Positions 12,148-24,283 of a DNA stretch of 64,000 nt are shown one piece after another; position 1 is the stretch's first letter, and each line of letters begins with the position of its first letter. Source of the DNA: Pristionchus mayeri. Lineage: Eukaryota; Nematoda; Chromadorea; Rhabditida; Neodiplogasteridae. The stretch covers positions 41,155,216 to 41,219,215 of the forward strand of contig BTRK01000005.1 of NCBI GenBank assembly GCA_036245805.1. Direction: 5' to 3'. The position numbers were made by a program, and so were the translations under genes. The notes beneath the pieces are model-generated. The model made no database searches. It was not told the DNA's origin and worked only from the letters and a program-made list of their open reading frames with translations.

Positions 12148-12473
12148 TATGATTCCCAACTTTTTAGAGTGTTTGGATATCTTTTCTGTCCGCAGCGATC
12201 GTGTTTCGGAGGCACTTTCGAGCCCCTGACCCGCTATTTTCGTTTGCACCCTCCCTCCAACTGTGCCCAAAGTTATTAAAACATTTCAAAAAGTTGGGAT
12301 TCAGTTCTCCATATCGTGTTGGACATGTACACACAATAACAAAAGTTTTCCTTAACTTTCTCTCAAACATGTTTTCGAAGGGTCATGCAATCAGGACCAC
12401 GGTGCACCTCAGAAACACGATCGCCGCGAACAGGAAAGATATCGAAACACTCTAAAAAGTTGGGAATCATATC
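12148..12473. mobile_element. Inverted-repeat element, ~326 bp, nested
   Basis: Ends ATATGATTCCCAACTTTT and AAAAGTTGGGAATCATAT. Inside, GATATCTTTTCTGTCCGC pairs with GCGAACAGGAAAGATATC, and CGATCGTGTTTC with GAAACACGATCG. The outer palindrome's other arm reads straight through the corresponding point (near 13700, ATATATGATTCATAGG on the minus strand), showing this is an insertion. Confidence 0.8.
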
Positions 12474-13404
12474 ATAGGTGTCCACGCCGGCGGCGAGGGG
12501 GGGGGGGGGGGTACTGCGCAGGGCCCCACATGTGGGGCCCTGCGCAAGGCATGAGTAGGGGTTCATGGAAAAATCGATTTATACGTCATGGTAGGTCAAG
12601 ACTAAGTACCGTACTCAATCGATAGTACATTACCATCATATACCGTATATCACTACCGTAACCCGCTATTATCGCGAATTGACTTTATTTTCAAAAAATA
12701 AAGTACCGTACCCAATCGACTCTACAGTACCCCAGGATACCGTATACCACTACCGTAACCCACGATTATCGCGAACTGACTTTATTTTTAAAAAGTGATG
12801 GTACCGTGTCTATCGATTCTACAGTACCCAAGTAACTACCGTAACCCAGTTCCTTGGGTCAGATCCAGTTCCTTGGGTCAAACATTTTTCTAAAATTTTT
12901 GGGCATTTTTCTAAAAATCCCAAATCAATCACAAAATGATTCTACAATAATTTAAGATACGGAAATATAATTTAAAATAATTGTTTGCTCGATTTTGGAT
13001 TTTTAGAAAAATGTTTGACCCAATGAACTGGATCTGACCCAAGGAACTGGGTTACGGTAGTTACTTGGGTACTGTAGAATCGATTAGACACGGTATCAGG
13101 ACTTTTTGAAAATAAAGTCAGTTCGCGATAATAGCGGGTTACGGTAGTGATATACGGTATCTGCTGGTACTGTACTATCGATTGAGTACGGTACTTTTAT
13201 TTTTTAATTAGGGTACGGTATTTTCAATATTTGAAAAAAATCAGTTCGCGGTAATCAGGGTTACGGTAGCTATATACGGTATCAGGAAGCACTGTACTAT
13301 TGATTGGTATAGTACTTAATCTTGACCTACCCATCACCTACCATCGATTTTTGGACCATGACCCCCTATACGTCTATGAGCACTACCTCACTTTTCACCA
13401 TGAA

Positions 13405-13552
13405 TAGGGGGTCACAAAGGTTCAGAAAAATGAACCATTCGGAGTGGCTACTCATTTTGCAGCCATCTCTCGAGTCAGTGAGAGAGACTCACAAAGGTTC
13501 AGAAAAATGAACCATTCGGAGTGGCTACTCATTTTGCAGCCATCACTCGTCT
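13405..13552. repeat. ~2 units of the window-start satellite inside a palindrome arm
   Basis: AGGTTCAGAAAAATGAAC, TTCGGAGTGGCTACTC and TTTTGCAGCCATC each occur twice in direct orientation. They are followed by CTGGGGGTACTGTAGAG as at 1048. The mirror position in the other arm lacks the satellite. Confidence 0.9.
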
Positions 13553-14270
13553 GGGGGTACTGTAGAGTCGATTGGGTACGGTACTTAGTCTTGACCTACC
13601 ATGACTTATAAATCGATTTTTCCATGAACCCCTACTCATGCCTGTGGGGCCCTGCGCAGTACCCCCCCCCCTCGCCGCCATTCCTGGACACCTATGAATC
13701 ATATATATCAAATATTTTGAACATGAATAAGCAAAAACCAGATTTGTATGCACATTTCCCGAAAAGTTATGAATGTCCAAAAAATGGTAATGCAAAAAGT
13801 TATTTTTTCATGCCCCGAGGGCAAATTAAGAGTTTTTGATTTCATATTCTCAGGATGAACTTTACTCATGATGCCGATCATTTTGATGCCTTGAACGAGT
13901 CTCTAGGTTGTCTAGAAGCCGAGATCTGAATTTCCGACTTCGATATTGCAGCAAGGCTGCAGCCAATGTGCGACCGAGCAGCAACTTCACATTTATATTC
14001 TGGATAGGCCTCGGTCCTACCTCCAACGTCAGAAAGTTTGGCAATCTGGAAAAAATCTGTGTAAGAATAACGCCTGTTTGAAAAAGTGAAAATCGAATGC
14101 GTCATCACTACGCAATCAGGTACGATGCGCGTGATAACGCAATATGTGCATCGTATTCCTCGGTCGATTTGGCGTATAGCACCACAACATTCAAATTGCT
14201 AAATAGATCAGCGAAAAATTTATAGCAAAATAACAAATCGTTTCAATACTTATTGGCGCTACTGTATATT

Positions 14271-14404
14271 TTAAAATAACATCAGCTATTACTGTCAATT
14301 CATTCTCACACGATTTACATGACATTTTATTAGGTTTGTTTTTTGGAACGTTTAAGGGAGGTACATTGATAAAAGGATGACTGACGAGCTAAAATATGCA
14401 TCCT
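14271..14404. other. Short spacer
   Basis: AT-rich, nothing recognised. It ends in TGAAACGTAGATGTTCATGG, a copy of the dispersed GAAGCATAGATGTTCATGG-type motif, which runs into the P fragment. Confidence 0.4.
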
Positions 14405-14674
14405 GAAACGTAGATGTTCATGGAAGCGATTTTCAGGAATTTTTCTCGACCACTATTTTTTTTCGAAATTTACTTGACTTCGAAAAGTGATAGTACCATG
14501 TTTGACCTTCTGAATCTCGACGATGACGACAGATATCGAAATTCTGACGACGCAGTTTTAAAGAACATCATTCACATTACTTATAGCCAAAAATATAGCG
14601 GAATAGGACAAACTTGATTCATACCGCCGCTCACCCCCCTCAAATGGTCGATTCTCTCGCGATTCGCCTCTTAT
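14405..14674. mobile_element. Right-end fragment of a P-family palindrome
   Basis: Contains CGAAAAGTGATAGTACCA, TCTGAATCTCGACGATGA, AAATTCTGACGACGCAG and ends CGATTCTCTCGCGATTCGCC, in the order seen at the right ends of P1 and P3. Only one end is present. Confidence 0.85.
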
Positions 14675-15917
14675 CAATAATTTCCTTTAACTCGATTACA
14701 ACCAATCCATTAATTTTGTTTATTATTCTCCGTATATCATTGCTCACGAGCCCATCGTGATATTATAGGTAGTATTGCACAAAATTGTTAAAATTGTCAC
14801 TCAGATTTCACACTTGAGACCATAACCCTGGGAACGGACAACTGCGGAGAGGTGGCGCGTGCGCGAACGTCCTTCCAATTAAGAATTAGAGTATCCAAAT
14901 TTCAGTATCACCTTTTGCATTCCTCCAGTCGAATGTGGAATCGACAATGGATCAAAGAGAGTGTGCTCGCCCGCATTCGAGGAGAGGAAGGAGGACGGAG
15001 GTGTGAGTAGAGAGAGAAGCGAACGAGTACGAACAGGGAGGGATGGAAATTGATAATAATTTTAAAACCGGGATACGCGATATTATTGGGCTTTCCTTTC
15101 GCTTGGAGAAATGTACCTTTCTTGAAACTCACAATTGTTCAGAATTTAGCAAATGAACGTTACTTTAGACGCACGTTGAACCCCCTCCCTCATATGAAGC
15201 CGAGGGCGCCCGAAGCACCGACGGTGAATCGAGAGAGTGAGTGATCTCCATGAAAATGGATTTCCTATTTCATAATAGGATAATATTGATCGAGATAATA
15301 TGAAACACAGGGCTCACTGAATATCTTGCTTTATGTTTCAACGGGTCCTCATATTCTATACTGAATGCTCGACACTAATGTTCAGTTGGGACGATGTGGA
15401 AAACACAACAAATATTCAAGTGACACTTAGGCATGCGCCCACCATCTTCTACAGAATGCGGGGATAATGTAGTTCGCTGATAGCTGTCGGCAACTGCAAC
15501 AGCTTCAGCTCACGACATGATTGTGCGAGCTGAAGAGGGAGAGGGCGCACCGAACTTGCCTGAGATTGGATAAATTTTTAAAGATCACGCGTGAAGAGAA
15601 TTATATTTTCTACAATACTTGATGAGTTCAACGGTCCGTGAAACTCCAATGAGCCAAGTGATTCACAAATTTTCAATCAGACAATATATATCACATAATA
15701 GTCCACCCATATTCCAGCAAAGATCAAAGTTGTCGGATAATCTATCACCGCAATTCTCTGTGTTGAATGGCTCTCCGTTGTCTTCGAGAAGCGCCTTCCG
15801 GACCAGAGAAAAGCCAAGATTTTGAGAAGAAAAGATTTATCGATTTTCCTTTGCACTCGATGTTGAGAAATAATAATATGATAAAACGCCATAAGAATGA
15901 TAAAAATGATAAAACGC
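14675..15917. other. Dispersed repeat modules, no gene
   Basis: 14900-15200 matches 36280-36640 in plus orientation (AAGAGAGTGTGCTCGCC, CGAGGAGAGGAAGGAGG, GGAGAAATGTACCTTTCTTG) and 9430-9790 in minus. 15331-15337 is ATGTTTCA-like. 15440-15700 is module M2 (GAACTTGCCTGAGATTGG; GTGAAACTCCAATGAGCC). 15735-15870 matches 35965-36110 (CACCGCAATTCT, GAATGGCT, TTGTCTTCG). No reading frame is conserved between copies. Confidence 0.55.
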
Positions 15918-17216
15918 ATAAGAGAGACTATCTGAGTCAGTGAACATTTTTGTGTAGACGCTTGGCACTAGCGAAAAATCGAATTCTTCCAAAATTGGCA
16001 TACATGTAGTACTCAGTGAGTATAGCCCAGGCGTGGCTTATTTAGTGTTCTAGATCAAGCATTAAGAAATGCGCTGCACTTTAGTCCGAAAACGTCAATT
16101 TTCGAACTTTGCAATTTCGCAACCAATCCGAACGATTGATACCACTAAAAATGGAGAATATTCAAGCGATGATACCTGTCAAGTGCCATAGTAATTGAAT
16201 AAAAACTCTTGAGAAAAATGCGAAAATTCGATAAATTTCACGTTCGTTGTATTTTATCAAGTACGCATGGGAGGAGTTGGACCATTTTCTTTCCTTGTAT
16301 TTGTAGCACTGGTTACTAACTAACTATTAACGCAAAATAATTAAAATTTAGAAAAATAACTTTTGGAGAAATCGACATTCAGCGGTCGGCAACTTGAAAT
16401 AAAACCAGTTTGTGATAAGTTCGGTGGCCTACCGTACCCCAATCGAAGCTGAATAAACATGTTCTAGAGTTATCGTACACGTAGTATTCGATGAGGGAAA
16501 TAAATCAGCATCAACAAAATTTCGATGCGCATCCGCGCGCGAGAGAGCGCTGATGTTAAAAAGCTACCGTAATTTCTCGATGGTTTTTAACATCAGCGCT
16601 CTCTCGCGCGCGGATGCGCATCGAAATTTTATTGATTATGGTAGATTTACCTCATAGAGTACTACATGCAGGATTACTCTAGAACATGTTTCCTCAGCTT
16701 CGATTGGGGTACGGTAGGCCACCGGCGTTATCACAAACTGGTTTTATTTCAAGTTGCCGACCGTTGTTTGACGTTTTCTCTAAAAGTTATTTTTTAATTT
16801 TAATTATTTTGTGTTAATAGTTAATTAGTAACCAGTGCTACAAATACAAGGAAAGAAAATGGTCCAACTCCTCCCATGCGTACTTGATAAAATACAACGA
16901 ACGTGAAATTTATCGAATTTTCACATTTTTCTCAAGAGTTTTTATTCAATTACTCTGGCACTTGACAGGTATCATCGCTTGAATATTCTGCATTTTTAGT
17001 GGTATTAATCGTTCGGATCGGTTGCGAAATGACAAAGTTCGAAAATTTACGTTTTTGGACTAAAGTGCAGCGCATTTCTTAATGCTTGATCTAGAACACT
17101 AAATAAGCCGCGCCTGGACTATACTCACTGAGTACTACATGTGTGCCAATTTTGAAAGAATTCGATTTTTCGCTAGTGCCAAGCAAATTTCCATTCACTC
17201 ATATAGTCTCTCATAA
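15918..17216. mobile_element. Palindromic element Q2 (1.3 kb)
   Basis: Arms pair from CATAAGAGAGACTATCTG to CATATAGTCTCTCATAAAA: ATTGGCATACATGTAGTA pairs with TACTACATGTGTGCCAAT, and GAAGCTGAATAAACATGT with ACATGTTTCCTCAGCTTC. The GC-rich core GCGCGCGAGAGAGCGC lies either side of a ~40-bp loop near 16575. ATAAAACG occurs immediately outside both ends, a possible target duplication. Non-coding. Confidence 0.9.
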
Positions 17217-17239
17217 AACGCCATAAGAAGAGGTCATTT

Positions 17240-18384
17240 ATAGAGACTTTTTGACTCGGTGAACATATTTGTAGATACCCTTGGCAAAGTGCGAAAAATC
17301 AAAATCGCCCTAAATGTGCCCACATATAGTACTCGACGAGCATAGCTCGGGTGCCACATCCGGAGTCTTCTAGATCACTCTCTGCGAAATGGGAGACACT
17401 TATTTCAGAAAATTGAATTTTCGAATTTTGCCATTTCGAATCCGATTTGAATGACTGATGTCTCAAAAAATCAAGAATATTACATGTATTGTATGTGCCA
17501 AATTATAGAATGATTGTGCATCAACTCTTGAAGAAACAATGAAAACAAATTTTTAAAAAAAATTTCATTCCTTCAGATGGGTGGGTACATACCTTTTTAT
17601 TCCAGATATGTCTAGAGCGGCATGCTCACTATTCACATAAAAAACTAAAAGGAAATAAAAAAATAAGTTTTTGTGAAATCATCCAAAATGTGTTAAAAAG
17701 TCAGTTCTCGATCATCAAAAACTACCGTACTCGAGGCGGCCGGAAGTGCATTTCGTGTCCTAGTTTTGAATTTTTCATGCCCCAAAGATGTGCCTTGGTT
17801 GATACATTGGTTTGATATAACATCCACCATCCACCACATCTTTGGAGCATGAAAACCTAAAAAAAAATCAAAACTAGGGCACGAAATGCACTTCCAGCCG
17901 CCTCGAGTACGGTAGTTTTTAATGATCGAGAACTGACTTTTCAACACAGTTTGGAAGATTTCACAAAAACTTATTTTTTTATTTCCTTTTAGTTTTTTAT
18001 GTGAATAGTGAGCATGCCGCTCTAGACATATCTGGAATAAAAAAGGTATCTATCCACCCATCTAAAGGAATGAAAAATTTTTAAAAAATTGTTTTCGTTG
18101 TTTCTTCAAGAGTTGACGCCCAATCATTCTATAATTAGGCACATATAATACATGCAATATTCTTGATTTTTTGAGACATTAGTCATTCAAATCGGATTCG
18201 AAATGGCAAAAGTCGAAATTTCAAATTTCTCAAATAAGTGTGCCTCATTTCGCAGAGAGTGATCTAGAAGACTCCGTATGTGGCATCCGAGCTATGCTCG
18301 TCGAGTACTACATGTGGGCACATTTAGGGCGATTTCGATTTTTCGCACTTTGCTAAGCATATGTTCACTGACACAAAAAATCTA
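17240..18384. mobile_element. Palindromic element Q3 (1.15 kb)
   Basis: Arms share with Q1 the blocks GTACTCGACGAGCATAGC and TTCTAGATCACTCTCTGC. The inner arms pair through TACCGTACTCGAGGCGGC/GCCGCCTCGAGTACGGTA around an axis near 17815. It lies about 24 bp downstream of Q2. Confidence 0.9.
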
Positions 18385-19353
18385 ACTTCCACGGACATCT
18401 ATGCTTCAAGATGACTTTGTGATCCCATCCACCATTCCGGTATCAGTGCGTGAACCGTAGCTTTCGAAATAAAATAAAATAAATTAGAGAGAAGTAACAC
18501 AGTGACCAATAAATTCCGAATAGCGTTATAAATTCTCCTAGTGCTGTGCACTAACGCTAATTAATTAATCTATTCATATTATTCCATCTGGCCATCCTTT
18601 GGATAATTTTGGAGGAGAACTGAGCACTCTTGCGTTGCATTCGATTCCCTAAAGGCCGACTTTCGCGATTTCGCCAATACTTTCGGGTGAAATTCCACAG
18701 GATAACATTTTCAGCGTCAGTTCTGTGCTCTTCGTGGGCAGATGTCAGAACATAGCGGTAAGGGTTAACTGAACAAAAGAATCAATAAATGACTAAAAAA
18801 TTTGTTTCTCGAAATCTCTCGAATCTGTTGTTTCTAAGATTTGCGAATACCCGATTTCATTGACTGGCGCGTTAATGTTGTTATTGATAGAATACTCTTT
18901 AAATCGCTGTGCACGACTATGTCAACGACAAGGAGCAAAATGCATTTTCTCACCATTAGCCACTCTCTTCCTTCCACCTCCTGTCTCCACCACTCCATGC
19001 GTCCTTCCTCTCGTATTCCGAGAGGGCGGAGTCGAGTGCTGCGAAACCTGCCTAGGAGCGGTGTAATGCAGAGTCGCAGATAATAATCGATGATCAAAGT
19101 TGTAATAAATAGCTGGGTGTGGGAGTAAGAAGTTCTTAAAAATATATAATATATAATAAATTTTTCATAGCACCTAACATTTTAAAACACTGAACACTAC
19201 AAAAGAAGAAAAAAATCTATGCGAAAGTGATATTTCTGAAAATCGCTAACATGACCATCTATGCTTCACGATGCCTATGTCATCACACCAATCCCCTCGG
19301 TATCAGTAGGATATGGATCGCTTGTCGCAATAAAATAAAATATGTAATAATAT
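18385..19353. other. Dispersed repeat modules, no gene
   Basis: 18392-18440 and 19250-19320 are two copies of the minus-strand GAAGCATAGATG motif (GACATCTATGCTTCA; GACCATCTATGCTTCAC) followed by CGGTATCAGT. 18945-19070 is module M5: CTCTCACCATTAGCCA, CTTCCTTCCACCTCC, GAGGGCGGAGTCGAG, shared with 22163-22330 and 36985-37060. The frames over M5 differ between copies. Confidence 0.5.
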
Positions 19354-21330
19354 ATTATGAGAGGAATCACGAGAAAATCACCCATTTGAGGGGGGTTCGC
19401 GGCGGTAAAACACAACGTCATCCAATCCTGATATAAACATGGTCTAAGGTATTTCAAATGATGCTCTTTCAAACTGCATTGTCAGAATTTTGATAACTGA
19501 AGGCCAAACTTGGAACACTCACTTTTTAGGTGTCAAGTCGAGCCCACTTAAACGATCATAAATCCGTTTAAAATGATGATAGTAACTCGTTCTTTGCTCA
19601 GAAAGAAAGCTGAAAACATTCTCTACAACTATTATGTTGAACATGTCATTCCATGTGCACGTCCCAGTGCGGGGTGGTCGGGTCGACCAAAAATGACGGG
19701 ATTCTGGAAATCGGAAAAACCCCCCTGAATAATCATGCGCGATTGAGATACACTATGTGTGACTAAATTGGCGCCAAATATTAGCCAAATCGAAAGATGT
19801 AAAAAAAACGGCGTAACTTTTTGTCCGGCGACGTCTGAATGACCACCAGACCAAAACACCCCTTTAGCTCCAACTGACAGCTATTGGCCTCAAATAGGTT
19901 CAAAATCATCCAAAACAGCATTTAGAATTGTTTCCGGCCTCAATACAGTACTTCCATAGGGCGAAAATTTCGACCAGACCTAAAAATTGAAAATCGATTT
20001 TCAGACCCTTCTCAAATTGTGAGCTTGGCCCATGTGCGCTAAAACTCTTTGAAGTAACGTAGGAATGTCCCTCTACACTATTCAAGCAAAGGGCGCACCT
20101 ATAAATGCGAAATTTCATCTGATGGATCCCTGAAAACGCGCAAAACTGTACTAAAGGTCAGCATTGTCAGTGGGTCCCGGCTCATGACTAGAAATGTAGA
20201 GTACGATGTGCTAAACATTTCATCTGTTGAAAGTGAGTCTCTATCTTTTCGTTGAAGCACGCTACATAGCCTGTAAGTTGGCAGAAAACAACGATGGAGG
20301 CGCGCGAGAGAGCGGTAAAGGGAGGGGAGGGAGAGGGAGGTCAGGCGGCGAGAGCGGCAGACGGTTAGAGCGCGCGCTCTCGGGCGATTCTAGTCGATTT
20401 CTGGCCATTTTCTAGACACTGTAGCGCGCTTGAACCAATAGATAGAGACTCACTTTCAACAGATGAAATGTTTAGCTCATCGTACTTTACATTTCTAGCA
20501 ATAATCCGGGATCCACTGACAATGTTTACCTGTGGTACAGTTTATCGCTTTTTCTTGGATCCATGAGATGAAATTTCGAATTTATAGGCGCGCCCTTTGT
20601 TTGAATAGTGTAGAGGGACACTCCCACGTTATTTCAAAGTGACTTAGTGCACATGAGCCAAGCTCACAAGTTGAGAAGGGTCTGAAAATCGATTTTCAAT
20701 TTTCAGGTCTGGTCGAAATTTTCGCAATATGAAAGTACTGTATTGAGGCCGGAAACAATTCTAAATATTGTTTTGGATGATTTTGAACCTATTTGAGGCC
20801 AATAGCTGTCAGTTGGAGCTAAAGGGGTGTTTTGGTCTGGTGGTCATTCAGACGTCGCCGGACAGTTACGCCGTTTTTTTTACATCTTTCGATTTGGCTA
20901 ATATTTGGCGCCAAGTTAGTCACACATAGTGTCTCTCAATCGCGCATGATTATTCAGGGGGTTTTTCCGATTTCCAGAATCCGGTAATTTTTGGTCTACC
21001 CGACCACCCCGCACTGGGACGTGCACATGGAATGACATGTTCAACATAAGAGTTGTAGAAAATGTTTTCTGCTTTCTTTCTGAGCAAAGAACGAGTTACT
21101 ATCATCATTTTAAACGGATTTATGATCGTTTAAGTGATTTGACTCCTAAAAAGTGAGTGTCCCAAGTTTGGCCTTCTGAATCTCAAAGATGACGACAGTT
21201 ATCAAAATTCTGACAACGTAGTTTGAAAGAGCATCATTTGAAATACCTTAGGTCATGATTATATCAAGATATGTTGAATTTCGGTTTACCGCCGCGGAGA
21301 AGGTGATTCTCTAGTGATGTCTCTCTTATA
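19354..21330. mobile_element. Palindromic element P2 (2.0 kb, uninterrupted)
   Basis: Ends TTATGAGAGGAATCACGA and mirrored CTCTCTTATA. Arms pair over ~950 bp each: ATGACATGTTCAACATA/ATGTTGAACATGTCAT, CCGCACTGGGACGTGCAC with its mirror at 19650, AACATTTCATCTGTTG/CAACAGATGAAATGTT. The core GAGAGCGCGCG-type sequence is near 20340. No ORF with recognisable content. Confidence 0.93.
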
Positions 21331-22327
21331 TCTTACAACATTGATCTTCACAGAATTAATGCAGAAGTCACATACCGGCAAATATTAATAGATTAGGAAA
21401 AGTTAATGTTTACAAAACTTGCAATGCTCGTGCAATGCTCGGCCACTGACACTGCAAAAGGTAAAGGTAAATGGAATAGGGCGAATTGTGTATCTAGAAT
21501 ATCTGGCGATTTAGGTGTTTCTTAATTAGTTGTGGAATTGTATAAACCGTCATCAACTTGAGTCTAATAGTTTCCTGTTGACTTATAGGCCATCCGTAAA
21601 TCGACAATGCATTGTGTGACCGTACCGCAATGAATAAGGCATTTATCAGTGAATATTTCTAGTCTCAACTCGCCAACCAGATTCACGTTCTAACCTCCTC
21701 ATATCTAACCGAAATCAGGGCACTACCAATGAGCTTGAGGGATCCTCTCAAAAAAATAATCAAGTAAAAAACGAATTAAAATATATCTGCAGCAGATGCA
21801 TCTCCGACCCACCCCATTCCGTTCCAGCGTCTGCTGATTTCTCCATGGTCGTATCGGCTGCTGCAAACGGTGGCTGTGGTTGGCTTCCACGGTTCTTGTG
21901 TCCACTGATTCGGCCGTTGACTTCTGTGCAATGCCGATGCGTTAAATGATCTCCTGCATTGGTTAATTTTCTGATTGGAAAACGGTGAACGTGTTTTTCA
22001 GAGGATGCACTAAAGCAGAATAGTGAAACATTGCTCATATTTTGTGGGGTTTTCGTATATAATATTGAAATAACTTCGCATGGTACTTGCTAGTTGCAAA
22101 TGCGTGAGAATACACCCATAATTAGTTCGTGATCAATACATCCATCGTTGATAAGCGCTACAAATCTCTCACCATTGGCCATTTTCTTCCTTCCTCTTCA
22201 CGTTTCCACCACTCCGTTCACTCCATTCACCCCTCCTGTCGTCTCCCGAGAGGACGGAGTCGATATTTCACCTGATGCCAAGGGGACTTTGCTTGCAGCG
22301 CTGCAGGGGAGAGACGGAATTATAAAA
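21331..22327. other. Dispersed modules M6, M3, M4 and M5 in order, no gene
   Basis: 21590-21720 (ATATTTCTAGTCTCAACTCGC, CCTCATATCTAACCGA) matches 40960-41095 (GTATTTCTAGTCACAACGCG, CCTCGTGATATCC) and loosely 44370-44470. 21780-21930 is M3 (ATCTGCAGCAGATGCA, TCTGCTGATTTCTCCATGG). 21988-22000 has GTGTTTTTCAG, and 22163-22330 is M5. A single composite dispersed repeat would explain the order. Confidence 0.55.
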
Positions 22328-24283
22328 TTTATATATCACGAGTCTTCTGAGAGATTGCATGAAAACGGCACCCCTGCGGCACCAGGAGCCCCGACTTTTA
22401 GCAGTATCCACGAGATGATTATGCCAGAGTATATTGGATACGATAAAACTTTTGGCGTTGCCCATTTTTTCTGGAACCGGCTTTTAGGCATTTTCAGGTT
22501 CCGCTCCCGGCTCTACCATATATCGGCTCCCAGTTGAGCTAGAGTGGTGGCGTTGGGCTCAAAATGTTCGTAAAATTATTTCCAACAACTTTCCTGTTGA
22601 CAACAACATCCTACGACAACAATATCACATCGAAACATGTGATAAAGCGATTTCTAAATGAGAAAATAAATTCTAGCGGCTCGGGGACCCCCCCATTTCG
22701 TGTAAACCGAGATCAGTTTCAGAATCTACATACAGTACTATATTTAGAAAAAAATAGCGCCGAGCCGAATGTGCCTGGGAATTTGCCCAAAAAAGGCGAA
22801 AATTATCGAAAATTCGATCATTTCAAATATTCGCAATTGTTATTCTTCACGAAACAAAGTCCATTTGTCGCATTTTTACTGTTTTATTATAATTACTTAT
22901 ATAAAACATCAAAATCAACTGAAAAAACCGGAGATGTTCATATTTAAGAATCACAATTCCACACATCACAACATCACAATTCACATCACAATTCACATCA
23001 CAATTTCTCAAATTTGAACTCAAACTCAAAATTTCGAGATAACTTGACTCCTCAACTGTAGCCATTTTGTAGCATTCATCGACGTGAATGAAAATTGGTG
23101 GAACATGTCCCTCCAATATATCACGTCTCTAGTTTTTTGAGACCCGAAAATGGCTCAGAAGACCGTGTCGGTAATAGTTAAATTGATTTTTGAAGTTAGT
23201 TTTGAGAATTCTGAATGGATATGGTTGTAAATAATGTTTTCCTAATATGTTGAATCAAATGCATATTTAAAAGTGACCGTTTGAACAATTTTTCAAAAAT
23301 CAAAAATTTTCAGATCGCAAAAATTTCAGAAATTTAGAAACGGTAATAGGTGTTTATTTTTATATTCAGTTTATGCAACATATTACGAAAACAATATTTG
23401 CAACCATATCCAATCAGAATTCTTAAAATTAACTTCAAAAAATGAAATAATTATTACCGGCACGGTCTTCTGGGCCAATTTCGGGTCTCAAAAAATTAGA
23501 GACCTGAGATATTGGAGGGACATGTTCCACCAATTTTCATTCACGTCGAGGCATGCTACAAAATGGCTACAGTTGAGGAGTCAAGTGATCTCGAAATTTT
23601 CAGTTTACATCGTTCAAATTTGAGAAATTGTGATGTGAAAAATATGATTTTTCTAAAATATAGACATCTCCGGTTTTTTTCAACTGAATCTGATGTTTTA
23701 TATAAGTAGTTATATTAAAACAGTAAAAAAGCGACAAATGGACTTTGTTTCGTGAAGAATAACAATAAAAACACAAAGAATAACACGAATATTTGAAATG
23801 ATCGAATTTTCGATGATTTTTGCCTTTTTTGGGCAAATTCCCAGGCACAATCGGCTCGGCGCTATTTTTTTCTTAATAGAGTAATGTACGTAGATTCTGA
23901 AACTGATCTCGGTTTACACGAAATAGGGGGTCGCCGAGCCGCTAGAATTTATTTTCTCATTTAGAAATCGCTTTATCACATGTTTCGATGTGATATTGTT
24001 GTCGTAGGATGTTGTTATCAACAGGAAATTTGTTGGAAATAATTTTACAAACATTTTGAGCCCAAAGCCACCACACTAGCTCAACTGGGAGCCCAGATAT
24101 GGTAGAGCCGGGAGCGGAACCGGAAAATGCCTAAAAGCCGGTTCCAGAAAAAAACGGCCAACGCCAAAAGTTTTCTCGTATCCAATATACTCTGACATAA
24201 TTATCTCGTGGATAGTGCTAAAAGTCGGGGCTCCTGGTGCCGGAGGCTCATGCAATCTCTCAGAAGACTCGTGATATAATATA
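22328..24283. mobile_element. Palindromic element R1 (1.95 kb)
   Basis: Ends TATATCACGAGTCTTCTGAG and CTCAGAAGACTCGTGATATA. Arms pair through GGAGCCCCGACTTTTAGC, AACCGGCTTTTAGGCAT, CACATCGAAACATGTGAT (mirrored at 23978) and GGAGGGACATGTTCCACC. Axis near 23310. Non-coding; related to R2 (33627) and, in part of its interior, to R3 (29997). Confidence 0.92.

Larger units (their letters stand above)
10285..14270. mobile_element. ~4-kb outer palindrome with insertions in one arm
   Basis: The left arm starts CAGTAGCGCCAATAAGTA (10294) and the right arm ends TACTTATTGGCGCTACTG (14248-14265). Arms pair through AATACGATGCACATATTGCG/CGCAATATGTGCATCGTATT, AGCTGCAGCCTTGCTGC/GCAGCAAGGCTGCAGCC and CATCCTGAGAATATGAAA/TTTCATATTCTCAGGATG. 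The inner arms (12474-12930 and 12990-13690) contain the poly-G/poly-C runs and CAGTTCCTTGGGTCAGAT, with the axis near 12960. The left arm is interrupted by element Q1 (10808-12104) and an inverted-repeat element (12148-12473). The right arm carries about two units of the window-start satellite. Confidence 0.9.

Noticed and set aside
22564..23848. Frames of 80-127 codons in R1 as genes
   Set aside because: They lie in the palindrome arms and appear as mirrored pairs on opposite strands; none has a domain.
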